DNA of 15,900 nt. Source: Acidobacteriota bacterium (lineage in GTDB: Bacteria; Acidobacteriota; Vicinamibacteria; Vicinamibacterales; Vicinamibacteraceae). A program made the position numbers and the translations under genes. Below the pieces are notes generated by a model. That model worked only from the letters and a program-made list of their open reading frames with translations. It was not told where the DNA came from and did not search any database. Shown here one piece after another: positions 7,079-14,512 of the stretch (its first letter is position 1; every line of letters starts with the position of its first letter). Location of the stretch: the NCBI GenBank assembly GCA_023418055.1, contig JAEZDP010000450.1:1-15900 (forward strand), read 5' to 3'.

Positions 7079-8244
7079 CCACCCGACGTCTCGCCACGCG
7101 ACTCATTCACACGGCCGAGGGCGCTGCGCCTCGGGCGCGCCCCCTGACCACGCCCATCTACGAGACGACCACGTTCGTGTTCGACTCGGTGGCCGACATC
7201 GAGGCGCACCTCGACGCGGCCGACGGCACCTATCTCTACTCGCGGTACGCCAACCCCACGTTGACCTCCCTCGAGGCCAAGCTCGCCGAGGCCGAAGGGG
7301 CCGAGGCGGCCATGGTCTTCGGGTCGGGCATGGGGGCCATCTCGACGTCGCTGCTGGGGCTGCTCTCGGCAGGCGACGAGGTGGTCTGCAGCGCCTCGAT
7401 TTACGGCGGCACGCTGCACCTGCTCCAGTCGCTGCTGCCGCGCTTCGGCGTCCGCGCCACCTTCGTGGACCACGAGGCGAGCCGCGATCCACGGCCGGCA
7501 TTCACCGACCGCACGAAAGTGTTCTGGTTCGAGTCGCCGACCAACCCGACCCTGCGATGTGTGGACATCGCACGGGTGGCCGAGGCCTGCCGCGCTGCCG
7601 GCGTGACGTCCATCATCGACAACACGTTTGCGTCGCCGTTCAACCAGCAGCCGCTTGCGCTCGGCGTCGATCTGGTGATGCACAGCGCCACCAAGTACCT
7701 CAACGGCCACTCGGACGTGACGGCAGGCGCCCTCATGGGGTCGCGCGCGCACATCGAGACGCTGCAGCCTGCGCGCAAGCTGCTCGGCACGATGCTCGAC
7801 CCGGCGGCCGGCTATGCGGTGAGTCGCGGACTGAAGACGCTCGACGTACGGATGGCCCGGCACAACGCCACGGGTCTGGCCGTGGCCGAGGCGCTGCAGG
7901 GCCTGCCCGGCGTGGCCGGCGTGCACTACCCGGGCCTTCGTGCGCATCCCGACCACGCCATTGCCGCCCGGCAGATGCGTGGGTTCGGCGGGATGGTCAC
8001 CGTGGACCTGGCCGGGGGCTTCGACGCGGCCACCCGCGCCTTCGACCGGCTGCAGGTCTTCCAGCGCGCGGCGAGCCTCGGTGGGGTCGAAAGCCTCTGC
8101 TCGCTGCCGGTCCTCACCTCGCAGCATGGGTGGAGCGACGCCCAGTTGGCCAACGCGGGCGTGACCCGCGGCATGATGCGGCTCTCGGTGGGTCTCGAGG
8201 ACGCGGCCGACCTCATCGACGACCTGCGTCAGGCGCTGGCCTGA
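7075..8244 (+). CDS. Cys/Met-metabolism PLP-dependent trans-sulfuration enzyme (cystathionine gamma-synthase/lyase type)
   Basis: 389 residues, typical for the fold-type I Cys/Met metabolism family. Visible family features are YSRYANPT (55-62, contacts the cofactor phosphate of the partner subunit), Tyr110 in SIYGGT (ring stacking), Asp182 in IIDNTF (bonds the pyridine N1), and Lys207 in HSATKYLNGHSD, which forms the Schiff base. GGVESL and the RLSVGLED ending are also typical. The family includes cystathionine gamma-synthase, cystathionine gamma-lyase, methionine gamma-lyase and O-acetylhomoserine sulfhydrylase. The position after the stacking Tyr is Gly (G112), not the Cys of classical methionine gamma-lyase, so that activity is less likely. 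The specific reaction cannot be fixed. The ATG overlaps the patatin-like stop. The gene converges on the DHH gene with a 6-base gap. Confidence 0.92.
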   Translation: MTTRRLATRLIHTAEGAAPRARPLTTPIYETTTFVFDSVADIEAHLDAADGTYLYSRYANPTLTSLEAKLAEAEGAEAAMVFGSGMGAISTSLLGLLSAGDEVVCSASIYGGTLHLLQSLLPRFGVRATFVDHEASRDPRPAFTDRTKVFWFESPTNPTLRCVDIARVAEACRAAGVTSIIDNTFASPFNQQPLALGVDLVMHSATKYLNGHSDVTAGALMGSRAHIETLQPARKLLGTMLDPAAGYAVSRGLKTLDVRMARHNATGLAVAEALQGLPGVAGVHYPGLRAHPDHAIAARQMRGFGGMVTVDLAGGFDAATRAFDRLQVFQRAASLGGVESLCSLPVLTSQHGWSDAQLANAGVTRGMMRLSVGLEDAADLIDDLRQALA

Positions 8245-8250
8245 CGCGAC

Positions 8251-9711
8251 TCAGCCGACCTGGGCCTTGACGCCGACCGGCGGCGGTTCGACGTCGCGGG
8301 ACTCGTCCTTGCGCCGCTCGTTCTCGCGCATGAACTGGGCGGCCAATTCCGCCAGCGCACGGTTGATGCGTGACGGCTGGAGGCCGCCGAACCGCTTGGC
8401 GAAGGCCTCGACCGGAACGACGGCCTTGGCCATGGCGCGATGGCCGCCGGCGCTGCCCATGTCGCCGAAGAACCGGCGCACGAACTCGCCGGCGTTGCGC
8501 GAGTAGCCCAGGTTCCGGATCGACACCACCAGCTGGTCCTGCACGATGCCCGTCACGAACGTCCACCGGGTGTCTTCGAGTTGCAGGAAGAAGTCGGCCG
8601 CATAGGTAATCAGATCCTCACGCGGCACGGTGCCGAGGCTGGCAAAGAACATCTCGCGGTCGAGCACGCTGTCCTCGAGCGCCCGTACGACGACGCTCAG
8701 GCGCTCGACGGTGATGCCCGCGCCCTCCATCTTGCGGATGAGGGCGGCGTCGGCCAGCGGGTACAGGTGCGTGAAGGCCTCGAGATCCTGCCGGTTGGTG
8801 TGGCGCGCGAAGAACAGCGTGTCCGACTTGATCGCGTAGAGCATGGCCGTGGCCGTCCGCTCCGACACGTTGATGTCGACGGCCCGGAGGTGCTCCGTGA
8901 GGATGGTGCACGTCGATCCGTAGTCGGCACGGATGTCCTTGAACACCGCGTGGTAGCCGGGCTGCTCGGGGTGGTGGTCGATGACGAGCGCCACGTGCGG
9001 CAGTTGCCCGTTGAAGTAGTGGGGCTGCACGTCCACCGTGGCGATGCGGTCGAAGGTGCCGAACTGGTCCGGGGTCACCGGCTCGACATGGATGTCGAGC
9101 ATGTTGGCCATGCGGACGTTTTCGGGCCGGCTCACGCCCTGCACCGCACCGATGATCGCGGTCGTCTTGGTGCGGCGCAGGAGGTTACGCAGGGCCAGCC
9201 CGCTGGCCATGGCGTCCGGATCGGGCTCGTTGTGCAGCAGGATGAGCACGCGGTCCGCGTCGGCGAAGTAGCGTTGGTACTGCTGCACGCGGGCGCGCGT
9301 CACCGACCGCTCGAGTTCGGCGTGCAGTTGCGGCGACACCAGTTCGGCCAGCGTGAGGCCGCTCAGGTCGGGGTAGAGAGCACGCACTTCGTCGGCACGG
9401 CGGGTCGAGGGACCGGTCGAGAGCAGGTAGGTGAGCGTGCCGCCGGCATCGCGCACCGCTTCCACCACGCGCCGCAGGCTGCGGCGCCCCGTGTCTTCGA
9501 TGATCACGCACGTGCTCGGCGTCACGTCGGCACGGACGTAGGAATCGCAGCGGCCGAGGTTGGCCACCGTGACCCGGAGCCCGGCGTCGTTCAGCCGGCG
9601 CGCGACCATCCGGTTCTCGACCAGGAACTCGACGTCGAAGCCGGGAGCCAGCACCTGGTGCAGGGTGCGCATCACCAGCTCGTTGTGACAGACGGCCAGG
9701 CACTTCATCAT
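8251..9711 (-). CDS. DHH-family phosphoesterase with N-terminal TrkA-N/RCK-like region
   Basis: 486 residues from the first of two adjacent ATG codons (9711 and 9708). Residues 1-100 alternate strands and helices like a TrkA-N/RCK Rossmann domain, but the usual glycine-rich GxGxxG is not visible, so nucleotide binding is uncertain. The DHH core starts near 150: HNEPDPDA (160-167, metal-binding motif I), Asp227 in ATVDVQ, IDHHP (244-248) and Asp297 in IKSDTLFF. The DHHA1 C-terminal domain has GSAGGHRAMAK (419-429). The DHH-DHHA1 family includes NrnA-type nanoRNases/pAp phosphatases and c-di-AMP phosphodiesterases; the substrate here cannot be assigned. The C-terminal tail is charged and then proline-rich. 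A promoter with TTGCCC and TATACT elements lies just upstream. Confidence 0.88.
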   Translation of the reverse strand: MMKCLAVCHNELVMRTLHQVLAPGFDVEFLVENRMVARRLNDAGLRVTVANLGRCDSYVRADVTPSTCVIIEDTGRRSLRRVVEAVRDAGGTLTYLLSTGPSTRRADEVRALYPDLSGLTLAELVSPQLHAELERSVTRARVQQYQRYFADADRVLILLHNEPDPDAMASGLALRNLLRRTKTTAIIGAVQGVSRPENVRMANMLDIHVEPVTPDQFGTFDRIATVDVQPHYFNGQLPHVALVIDHHPEQPGYHAVFKDIRADYGSTCTILTEHLRAVDINVSERTATAMLYAIKSDTLFFARHTNRQDLEAFTHLYPLADAALIRKMEGAGITVERLSVVVRALEDSVLDREMFFASLGTVPREDLITYAADFFLQLEDTRWTFVTGIVQDQLVVSIRNLGYSRNAGEFVRRFFGDMGSAGGHRAMAKAVVPVEAFAKRFGGLQPSRINRALAELAAQFMRENERRKDESRDVEPPPVGVKAQVG

Positions 9712-9754
9712 GTGACGGTCCTGCGCGGGAGGCCACGCTGAGGACCAATCTCCG

Positions 9755-9782
9755 AGTATACGCCTCCCTGCGGCGGGGGCAA
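9755..9782 (-). promoter_or_regulatory. Sigma-70-like promoter for the DHH gene
   Basis: On the minus strand, -35 TTGCCC (9782-9777, 4 of 6 to TTGACA) is separated by 16 nt from -10 TATACT (9760-9755, 5 of 6 to TATAAT). The expected start site near 9748 leaves a leader of about 37 nt before the ATG at 9711. Confidence 0.6.
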
Positions 9783-9812
9783 TGCGGGGCCCCCGTGCCG
9801 CCCGGTTTGGAG

Positions 9813-9818
9813 TATGCT
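9813..9818 (+). promoter_or_regulatory. Possible -10 box for the VWFA-related gene
   Basis: TATGCT matches TATAAT at 4 of 6 positions and lies 35 nt before the ATG at 9848. No good -35 is seen. It sits in the 136-base divergent intergenic region shared with the DHH gene promoter. Confidence 0.35.
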
Positions 9819-9830
9819 CTGCGTATTCCC

Positions 9831-9836
9831 GAGGAG
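9831..9836 (+). promoter_or_regulatory. Ribosome binding site of the VWFA-related gene
   Basis: GAGGAG lies 11 nt before the ATG at 9848 and 8 nt before an in-frame GTG at 9845. It supports a start here instead of the upstream in-frame ATG at 9782, which would add 22 residues ahead of the signal peptide. Confidence 0.6.
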
Positions 9837-9847
9837 TGGTTGCCGTG

Positions 9848-10771
9848 ATGCGCCTTCTTGTTCCGGCGATGGGTGTGCTGCTGCTTGGCGTACTGCCGGT
9901 CTCTGGCCAGCAGTTCACCTCGAGCGTCGACATGGTGAGCCTCGGCGTGACCGTCGCCGACCGGCGCGGCGGCCTCATCACGGGCCTCAGCCCCGACGAC
10001 TTCGCCGTGTTCGAAGACGGCGTGCGTCAGGACGTGCGCTGGTTCGTCGATGGCAAGACGGCCGAAGGTGAGCGGCCCCCGCTGCACATCGGCCTCCTCT
10101 TCGACACCTCCGGGAGCATGGAGGCCGACCTCGGTATGGCTCGAACGGCGGCCATCCGGCTCTGCAACGTGCTGTCGCGTGCGGAGGACATCACCCTCGT
10201 GGACTTCGACACCGAGGTCCGCGTGGCTCGCTTCGGGCAGAACGACTTTCCCCGGTTCGTCGAGCGCCTGCGCAACCGCCGCCCCGACGGCTGGACGGCG
10301 CTCTACGACGCCCTCGGGGTGTACCTGGATGGCGCGGCCTTCCAGAGCGGCGAGAAAGTGGTGGTCGTCTACACCGATGGCGGCGACACCCGCAGCGTGA
10401 TGAGCTACCGCGACGCCCTGACGGGGCTGCGCGCCGCCGACGTCACGCTCTACGTCATCGGCTTCCTCTCGCATCCCGGGCGCCATCGCGTGGAGCAGCG
10501 CATGCGCCTGTCGCAACTGGCCGAAGCCACCGGCGGCATGGCGTTCTTCCCGTCGAGCCAGCAGGAGATCGACAAGGCCTATGCGCAGGTCCTCGACGAG
10601 GTGAACGCCCGCTACACCCTGGGGTACGTGTCGACAAACGCCCGCGAGGACGGCGCGTGGCGGAAGGTGGACATCCGGCTGCTGCGGCCCGACCTCACCA
10701 AGGCCGAGATTCGGGCGCGGCGCGGCTACTACTCCGTGCTGCGCCTGGCCAAGGACGGCTCCGAACCGTAG
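9848..10771 (+). CDS. Secreted VWFA-related domain protein (acidobacterial type)
   Basis: 307 residues. Residues 1-20 form a signal peptide with a hydrophobic core (VLLLGVLPVSG), probably cleaved before QQ. Residues 23-75 form a small beta-rich module (VTVADRRGGLITGLSPDDFAVFEDG pattern, in two parts) common before these domains. The von Willebrand factor A domain starts near 80. Its MIDAS metal site is visible as DTSGS (D86, S88, S90), T150 in GWTALYDAL and D177 in YTDGGD. The combination of signal peptide, FEDG module and VWFA matches a family strongly expanded in Acidobacteriota. Its likely role is metal-dependent protein-protein interaction at the cell surface or in the periplasm; the partner is unknown. 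The conserved ARYTLGY motif near 254-260 is typical of the family's C-terminal part. Confidence 0.88.
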   Translation: MRLLVPAMGVLLLGVLPVSGQQFTSSVDMVSLGVTVADRRGGLITGLSPDDFAVFEDGVRQDVRWFVDGKTAEGERPPLHIGLLFDTSGSMEADLGMARTAAIRLCNVLSRAEDITLVDFDTEVRVARFGQNDFPRFVERLRNRRPDGWTALYDALGVYLDGAAFQSGEKVVVVYTDGGDTRSVMSYRDALTGLRAADVTLYVIGFLSHPGRHRVEQRMRLSQLAEATGGMAFFPSSQQEIDKAYAQVLDEVNARYTLGYVSTNAREDGAWRKVDIRLLRPDLTKAEIRARRGYYSVLRLAKDGSEP

Positions 10772-10805
10772 GGCGGGGCTGCAAGCGGTGCTACGCGACC
10801 CGGGA

Positions 10806-10814
10806 TGGTACGAT
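10806..10814 (+). promoter_or_regulatory. Extended -10 promoter element for uvrB
   Basis: TGG followed by TACGAT, an extended -10 without a clear -35, lies 28 nt before the uvrB ATG. Perfect 6-bp inverted-repeat arms GACCCG (10797-10802) and CGGGTC (10817-10822) flank it and could be an operator. The nine bases differ at only one position from the greA element. No SOS-type LexA box is evident. Confidence 0.4.
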
Positions 10815-10842
10815 CACGGGTCAACCGCCCCCGCGCTGCCCC

Positions 10843-12852
10843 ATGCCGTCTGCCCACGATCGCTTTCAGCTCGTTTCCGACTTCGACCTGCGCGGCGACC
10901 AGCCGGCAGCCATCGAGGAACTGGTCGCCGGGCTCGAGCGCGGCGACCCCTGCCAGACGCTGCTCGGCGTCACGGGCTCGGGCAAGACCTTCACGATGGC
11001 GCACACCATCGCGCGCGTGAACCGGCCGACGCTCGTGATGGCGCACAACAAGACCCTCGCGGCGCAGTTGTACCAGGAGTTCCAGCGTTTCTTCCCGCAC
11101 AACGCCGTCGAGTACTTCGTGTCGTACTACGACTACTACCAGCCCGAGGCGTACGTCCCCTCCACCGACAGCTACATCGAGAAGGAAGCGATCATCAACG
11201 CCGAGATCGACCGCATGCGGCTGTCGGCGACCCGATCGCTCTTCGAACGGCGCGACGTGCTCATCGTCTCGAGCGTGTCGTGCATCTACGGCCTCGGCTC
11301 GCCGGAGGCCTACTACGGCCTGATGCTGTCGCTCGAGCGGGGGCAGGAGATCGGCCGCGACGCCATCCTCCGCAAGCTCGTGGAAATCCAGTACGAGCGC
11401 AACGACGTGGAATTCGGGCGCGGCACGTTCCGGGTCCGCGGCGACGTCATCGAAGTGTTTCCCTCGTACGAGGAAACGGCCGTGCGCCTCGAGCTGTTCG
11501 GCGACGAGGTCGACGCCATCAGCACGATCGACGCCATCACCGGCGAGACGCTCACGCGCCGCGACAAGGTGGCCATCTACCCGAAGAGCCACTTCGTCAC
11601 CTCGCGCGACCGCAGCAAGCTGGCCGTCGAGACCATCAAGGCCGAACTGGTGGAGCGGCGTACCGAACTCGAACGCGAGGGACGCCTGCTCGAGGCCCAG
11701 CGGCTGCACCAGCGGACGATGTTCGACCTCGCGATGATGCAGGAGATCGGCTACTGCCACGGCATCGAGAACTACGCCCGGCACCTCACCGGCCGCGCGC
11801 CCGGCGAACCGCCGCCCACGCTGCTCGACTATCTGCCGGCCGACGCGCTGCTCGTCATCGACGAGAGCCACCAGACCATCCCCCAGATCCGCGGGATGTA
11901 CGCCGGCGACCGGTCGCGCAAGCAGGTGCTGGTCGAGTACGGCTTCCGCCTGCCATCGGCGCTCGACAACCGGCCCTTGAACTTCGACGAGTGGCGCGCG
12001 CGCGCCGGCCAGCAGGTCTTCGTGAGCGCCACGCCGGGGCCCTACGAACTTGCCGAGTCCGGCGGCGTCGTCGTGGAGCAGATCGTGCGGCCCACGGGCC
12101 TGCTCGATCCGGAGATCGAGGTGCGCCCGGTGCGCGGGCAGGTCGATGACCTGCTCGGCGAGATTCGCCTGCGCGTCGCCGCCGGCGAACGTGTGCTCGT
12201 GACGACCTTGACCAAACGCATGGCCGAGGACCTGACGCAGTACTACCAGGAGTTCGGCGTGAAGGTGCGCTACCTGCACAGCGACATCGACACGCTGGAG
12301 CGCATCGAGATCCTGCGCGATCTCCGTCGCGGTGCCTTCGACGTGCTCGTGGGCATCAACCTGCTGCGCGAGGGTCTCGACCTGCCCGAGGTGTCGCTCG
12401 TCGCCGTGCTCGACGCCGACAAGGAAGGGTTCCTGCGGTCGGCCGGCGCGCTCATCCAGACCGTCGGACGCGCGGCCCGCAACGTCAATGGCCGCGCCAT
12501 GTTCTATGCCGACGTCGTCACGCGTTCGATGCAGCAGGCCATCGACGAGACCGCGCGGCGTCGCGAGGTGCAGCAGGCCTACAACGAGGCCCACGGCATC
12601 ACGCCGACCACGGTGCGCCGCGCCATCGATGACGGGATGGCCGTGGAGGACCGCGACTACCTCACCGTGCCGGCGGCGCCCGACGATGGGCCGGTCTTCA
12701 AGACCGACGCCGACCGCCTGGCCTACCTGACCACCCTCGAGGCCGAGATGCGTGCCGCGGCCGCCAACCTCGAGTTCGAACGTGCGGCCTCGTTGCGCGA
12801 TCGCCTGAAGCGCCTCCGCGAGCCCAGTCCCGTAGGAGCGGGCGCCCGCTGA
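10843..12852 (+). CDS. uvrB: UvrABC excision nuclease subunit B
   Basis: 669 residues, the normal length of UvrB, the damage-verifying helicase-like subunit of nucleotide excision repair that receives DNA from UvrA and recruits UvrC. Features in order: Walker A GVTGSGKT (42-49), the damage-probing beta-hairpin region YYDYYQPEAYVPSTDSYIEK (95-114), Walker B DESHQ (340-344), the helicase C-terminal motifs INLLREGLDLPEV and QTVGRAARN, and the C-terminal UVR domain (about 631-665) that binds UvrC. The ATG at 10843 matches the family N-terminus. The frame is open further upstream to 10657, but that part overlaps the VWFA gene and was rejected. No Shine-Dalgarno is visible just before the ATG. mlaE begins 15 bases after the stop, so the lipid transporter genes may be co-transcribed with uvrB. 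Confidence 0.98.
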   Translation: MPSAHDRFQLVSDFDLRGDQPAAIEELVAGLERGDPCQTLLGVTGSGKTFTMAHTIARVNRPTLVMAHNKTLAAQLYQEFQRFFPHNAVEYFVSYYDYYQPEAYVPSTDSYIEKEAIINAEIDRMRLSATRSLFERRDVLIVSSVSCIYGLGSPEAYYGLMLSLERGQEIGRDAILRKLVEIQYERNDVEFGRGTFRVRGDVIEVFPSYEETAVRLELFGDEVDAISTIDAITGETLTRRDKVAIYPKSHFVTSRDRSKLAVETIKAELVERRTELEREGRLLEAQRLHQRTMFDLAMMQEIGYCHGIENYARHLTGRAPGEPPPTLLDYLPADALLVIDESHQTIPQIRGMYAGDRSRKQVLVEYGFRLPSALDNRPLNFDEWRARAGQQVFVSATPGPYELAESGGVVVEQIVRPTGLLDPEIEVRPVRGQVDDLLGEIRLRVAAGERVLVTTLTKRMAEDLTQYYQEFGVKVRYLHSDIDTLERIEILRDLRRGAFDVLVGINLLREGLDLPEVSLVAVLDADKEGFLRSAGALIQTVGRAARNVNGRAMFYADVVTRSMQQAIDETARRREVQQAYNEAHGITPTTVRRAIDDGMAVEDRDYLTVPAAPDDGPVFKTDADRLAYLTTLEAEMRAAAANLEFERAASLRDRLKRLREPSPVGAGAR

Positions 12853-12867
12853 GGCGGCAGACAGACG

Positions 12868-13638
12868 ATGGCCCTCGTGATCGACTTCATCAAGAGTGCA
12901 CTCCTCGAACTGCAGGAGTACGTCAAGCTGGTCGGGCAGGTGGGACGTTCCCTCGTGACCCCTCCGATCTACGTCCGCGACATCGTCGAGCAGTTCGACG
13001 CGATAGGCGTCGGGTCGCTCACCGTGGTGTTGCTGACGGGCCTCTTCACGGGCGCCGTGCTCGCGCTGCAGTCGGGCATGACGCTCGACCAGTTCGGCGC
13101 GCGGTCGGTGGTGGGCCGTCTCGTCAGCGCCTCGATGGTGAAGGAACTCGGGCCCGTGCTCACGGCGTTGATCGTGACCGGCCGGGTCGGGTCCGGGATC
13201 GCCGCCGAGCTCGGCTCGATGACGGTGACCGACCAGATCAGCGCGCTGCGGGCGCTCGGCACCGATCCGATACGGAAGCTGGTCGTGCCACGTGTCCTTG
13301 CCGGCGTCGTGATGATGCCCGTGCTGACGGTCATCTCCGACTTCGTCGGCATCGTCGGGGCGTGGGTCATCACCGTGACGCAGCTGCGCGTGGCCTCGAG
13401 CGTGTACTGGACGTCGGTGGTGGACGGGCTCTACATCCAGGACGTGTGGATGGGCCTCATCAAACCCGTGTTTCTCGGGTTCGCCATCGTCAGCATCGCG
13501 TGTTACGTGGGCATGAAGACGTCGGGCGGCACCCAGGGTGTCGGACGTGCGACCACGCAGGCCGTGGTGGCCGGGTCGGTGGCGGTGCTGGCCGTCGACT
13601 TCTTCATCACGAAGTTCTTGATTTCGGTGATGTACTGA
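12868..13638 (+). CDS. mlaE: MlaE-family ABC transporter permease
   Basis: 256 residues, the normal size for MlaE/YrbE permeases, which form the inner-membrane core of the Mla phospholipid transporter. About five hydrophobic segments are visible (around 49-68, 92-107, 144-170, 198-215 and 232-254). The family hallmark runs from VKELGPVLTALIVTGRVGSG (91-110) through AAELGSMTVTDQISALRALG (112-131). A short amphipathic N-terminal segment precedes the first membrane span, as in the family. The gene starts 15 bases after uvrB, with GAGG overlapping the uvrB stop as a weak ribosome binding site. Its stop overlaps the mlaF start by one base (TGATG). Confidence 0.95.
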   Translation: MALVIDFIKSALLELQEYVKLVGQVGRSLVTPPIYVRDIVEQFDAIGVGSLTVVLLTGLFTGAVLALQSGMTLDQFGARSVVGRLVSASMVKELGPVLTALIVTGRVGSGIAAELGSMTVTDQISALRALGTDPIRKLVVPRVLAGVVMMPVLTVISDFVGIVGAWVITVTQLRVASSVYWTSVVDGLYIQDVWMGLIKPVFLGFAIVSIACYVGMKTSGGTQGVGRATTQAVVAGSVAVLAVDFFITKFLISVMY

Positions 13639-14501
13639 TGGGCACGCCGACGCCGGTTCCCAATCGGTTGATGAGTGGCTCCGGCATGACCCGCGTCGTG
13701 CCGGGCGGGCCGGTCATCGTCTTCGAGAAGGTGGCGCTGGCCTTCGACGACAAGGTCATCCTGCGCGACGTCAGCTTCGACCTGAAGCCCGGGAACCTCA
13801 AGGTGGTGCTCGGGGCGAGCGGCGCAGGCAAGTCCACCATCCTGAAGCTGGCCCTCGGGCTGCTCAAGCCCGATGCCGGCCGCATCTGGGTGAACGGCCA
13901 GCGCGTGGACAAGCTGAGCGAGCAGGAGCTGATGCGCGTCCGCGACGACGTCGGGATGGTGTTCCAGGAGGGCGCCCTGTTCGACTCGCTCACCGTGCGT
14001 GAGAACGTCGGCTACAAGCTGTACGAGGAAACACAGACGCCGCTCGACGAGGTGCATCGGCGCGTGGAGGAAGTGCTCGGCTGGGTCGAGTTGTCCGAGC
14101 ACATCGAGAAGATTCCGTCACAGTTGTCGGGCGGGCAGCGTCGGCGCGTCGCCATCGCGCGGGCCATGACGGCGGCGCCCGGCATCATTCTCTACGACGA
14201 GCCGACCACAGGCCTCGACCCCATCACGTCGATCACGATCGACGAAGAGATCATCAAGCTGCGCGACCTCGAGGGCGTCTCGTCGATCGTCGTCACGCAC
14301 CAACTGCGTGACGCGTTCTTCGTGGCCGAGAAGATGGCCGTCGAACATCCCGACGGGCGCGTCGAAATCGTCACGGCGTCACCCGAGAAGCTGGACCAGA
14401 CACACTTTCTGATGTTGAAGGACGGCGAGGTGTGGTTCGAAGGCACGGCACCGGAACTGCGGGCCACGACCGACGACTACCTGCGCCTGTTCCTCAGCTG
14501 A
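13638..14501 (+). CDS. mlaF: Mla-type ABC transporter ATP-binding protein
   Basis: 287 residues. The ATPase domain shows Walker A GASGAGKST (59-67), Q110 of the Q-loop, signature LSGGQRRR (163-170), Walker B IILYDEPT (183-190, with catalytic E188) and the switch His221 in VVTHQ. It powers lipid movement through MlaE. The start was set at the ATG overlapping the mlaE stop (TGATG); ATGs at 13671 and 13686 are alternatives, and the first 20 residues look poorly conserved. Between the switch His and the final strand there is an extra segment of roughly 20 residues (about 236-258, HPDGRVEIVTASPEKLDQTH) compared with the common form, in which a short loop leads straight to the DG-x-x-x-x-G-T element. 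Confidence 0.93.
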   Translation: MGTPTPVPNRLMSGSGMTRVVPGGPVIVFEKVALAFDDKVILRDVSFDLKPGNLKVVLGASGAGKSTILKLALGLLKPDAGRIWVNGQRVDKLSEQELMRVRDDVGMVFQEGALFDSLTVRENVGYKLYEETQTPLDEVHRRVEEVLGWVELSEHIEKIPSQLSGGQRRRVAIARAMTAAPGIILYDEPTTGLDPITSITIDEEIIKLRDLEGVSSIVVTHQLRDAFFVAEKMAVEHPDGRVEIVTASPEKLDQTHFLMLKDGEVWFEGTAPELRATTDDYLRLFLS

Positions 14502-14502
14502 C

Positions 14503-14507
14503 AGAGG
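14503..14507 (+). promoter_or_regulatory. Ribosome binding site of mlaD
   Basis: AGAGG, 5 nt before the ATG at 14513, fixes the mlaD start and rejects the longer open frame that begins inside mlaF. Confidence 0.65.
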
Positions 14508-14512
14508 TTTGC

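Noticed and set aside
7384..7440. Methionine gamma-lyase identity for the PLP enzyme
   Set aside because: The residue two after the cofactor-stacking Tyr is Gly, not the active-site Cys of classical methionine gamma-lyases. The broader family call is safer.
10657..10842. An upstream extension of uvrB by 62 codons
   Set aside because: It overlaps the VWFA gene in another frame. UvrB proteins start at the position of the ATG at 10843, and a promoter-like element lies inside the extension.
10729..12594. A 621-codon open frame on the minus strand opposite uvrB
   Set aside because: It is antisense to a clear full-length uvrB. The composition (many Asp, Val, His, Gly and Arg without recognisable motifs) is typical of antisense frames in GC-rich genes.
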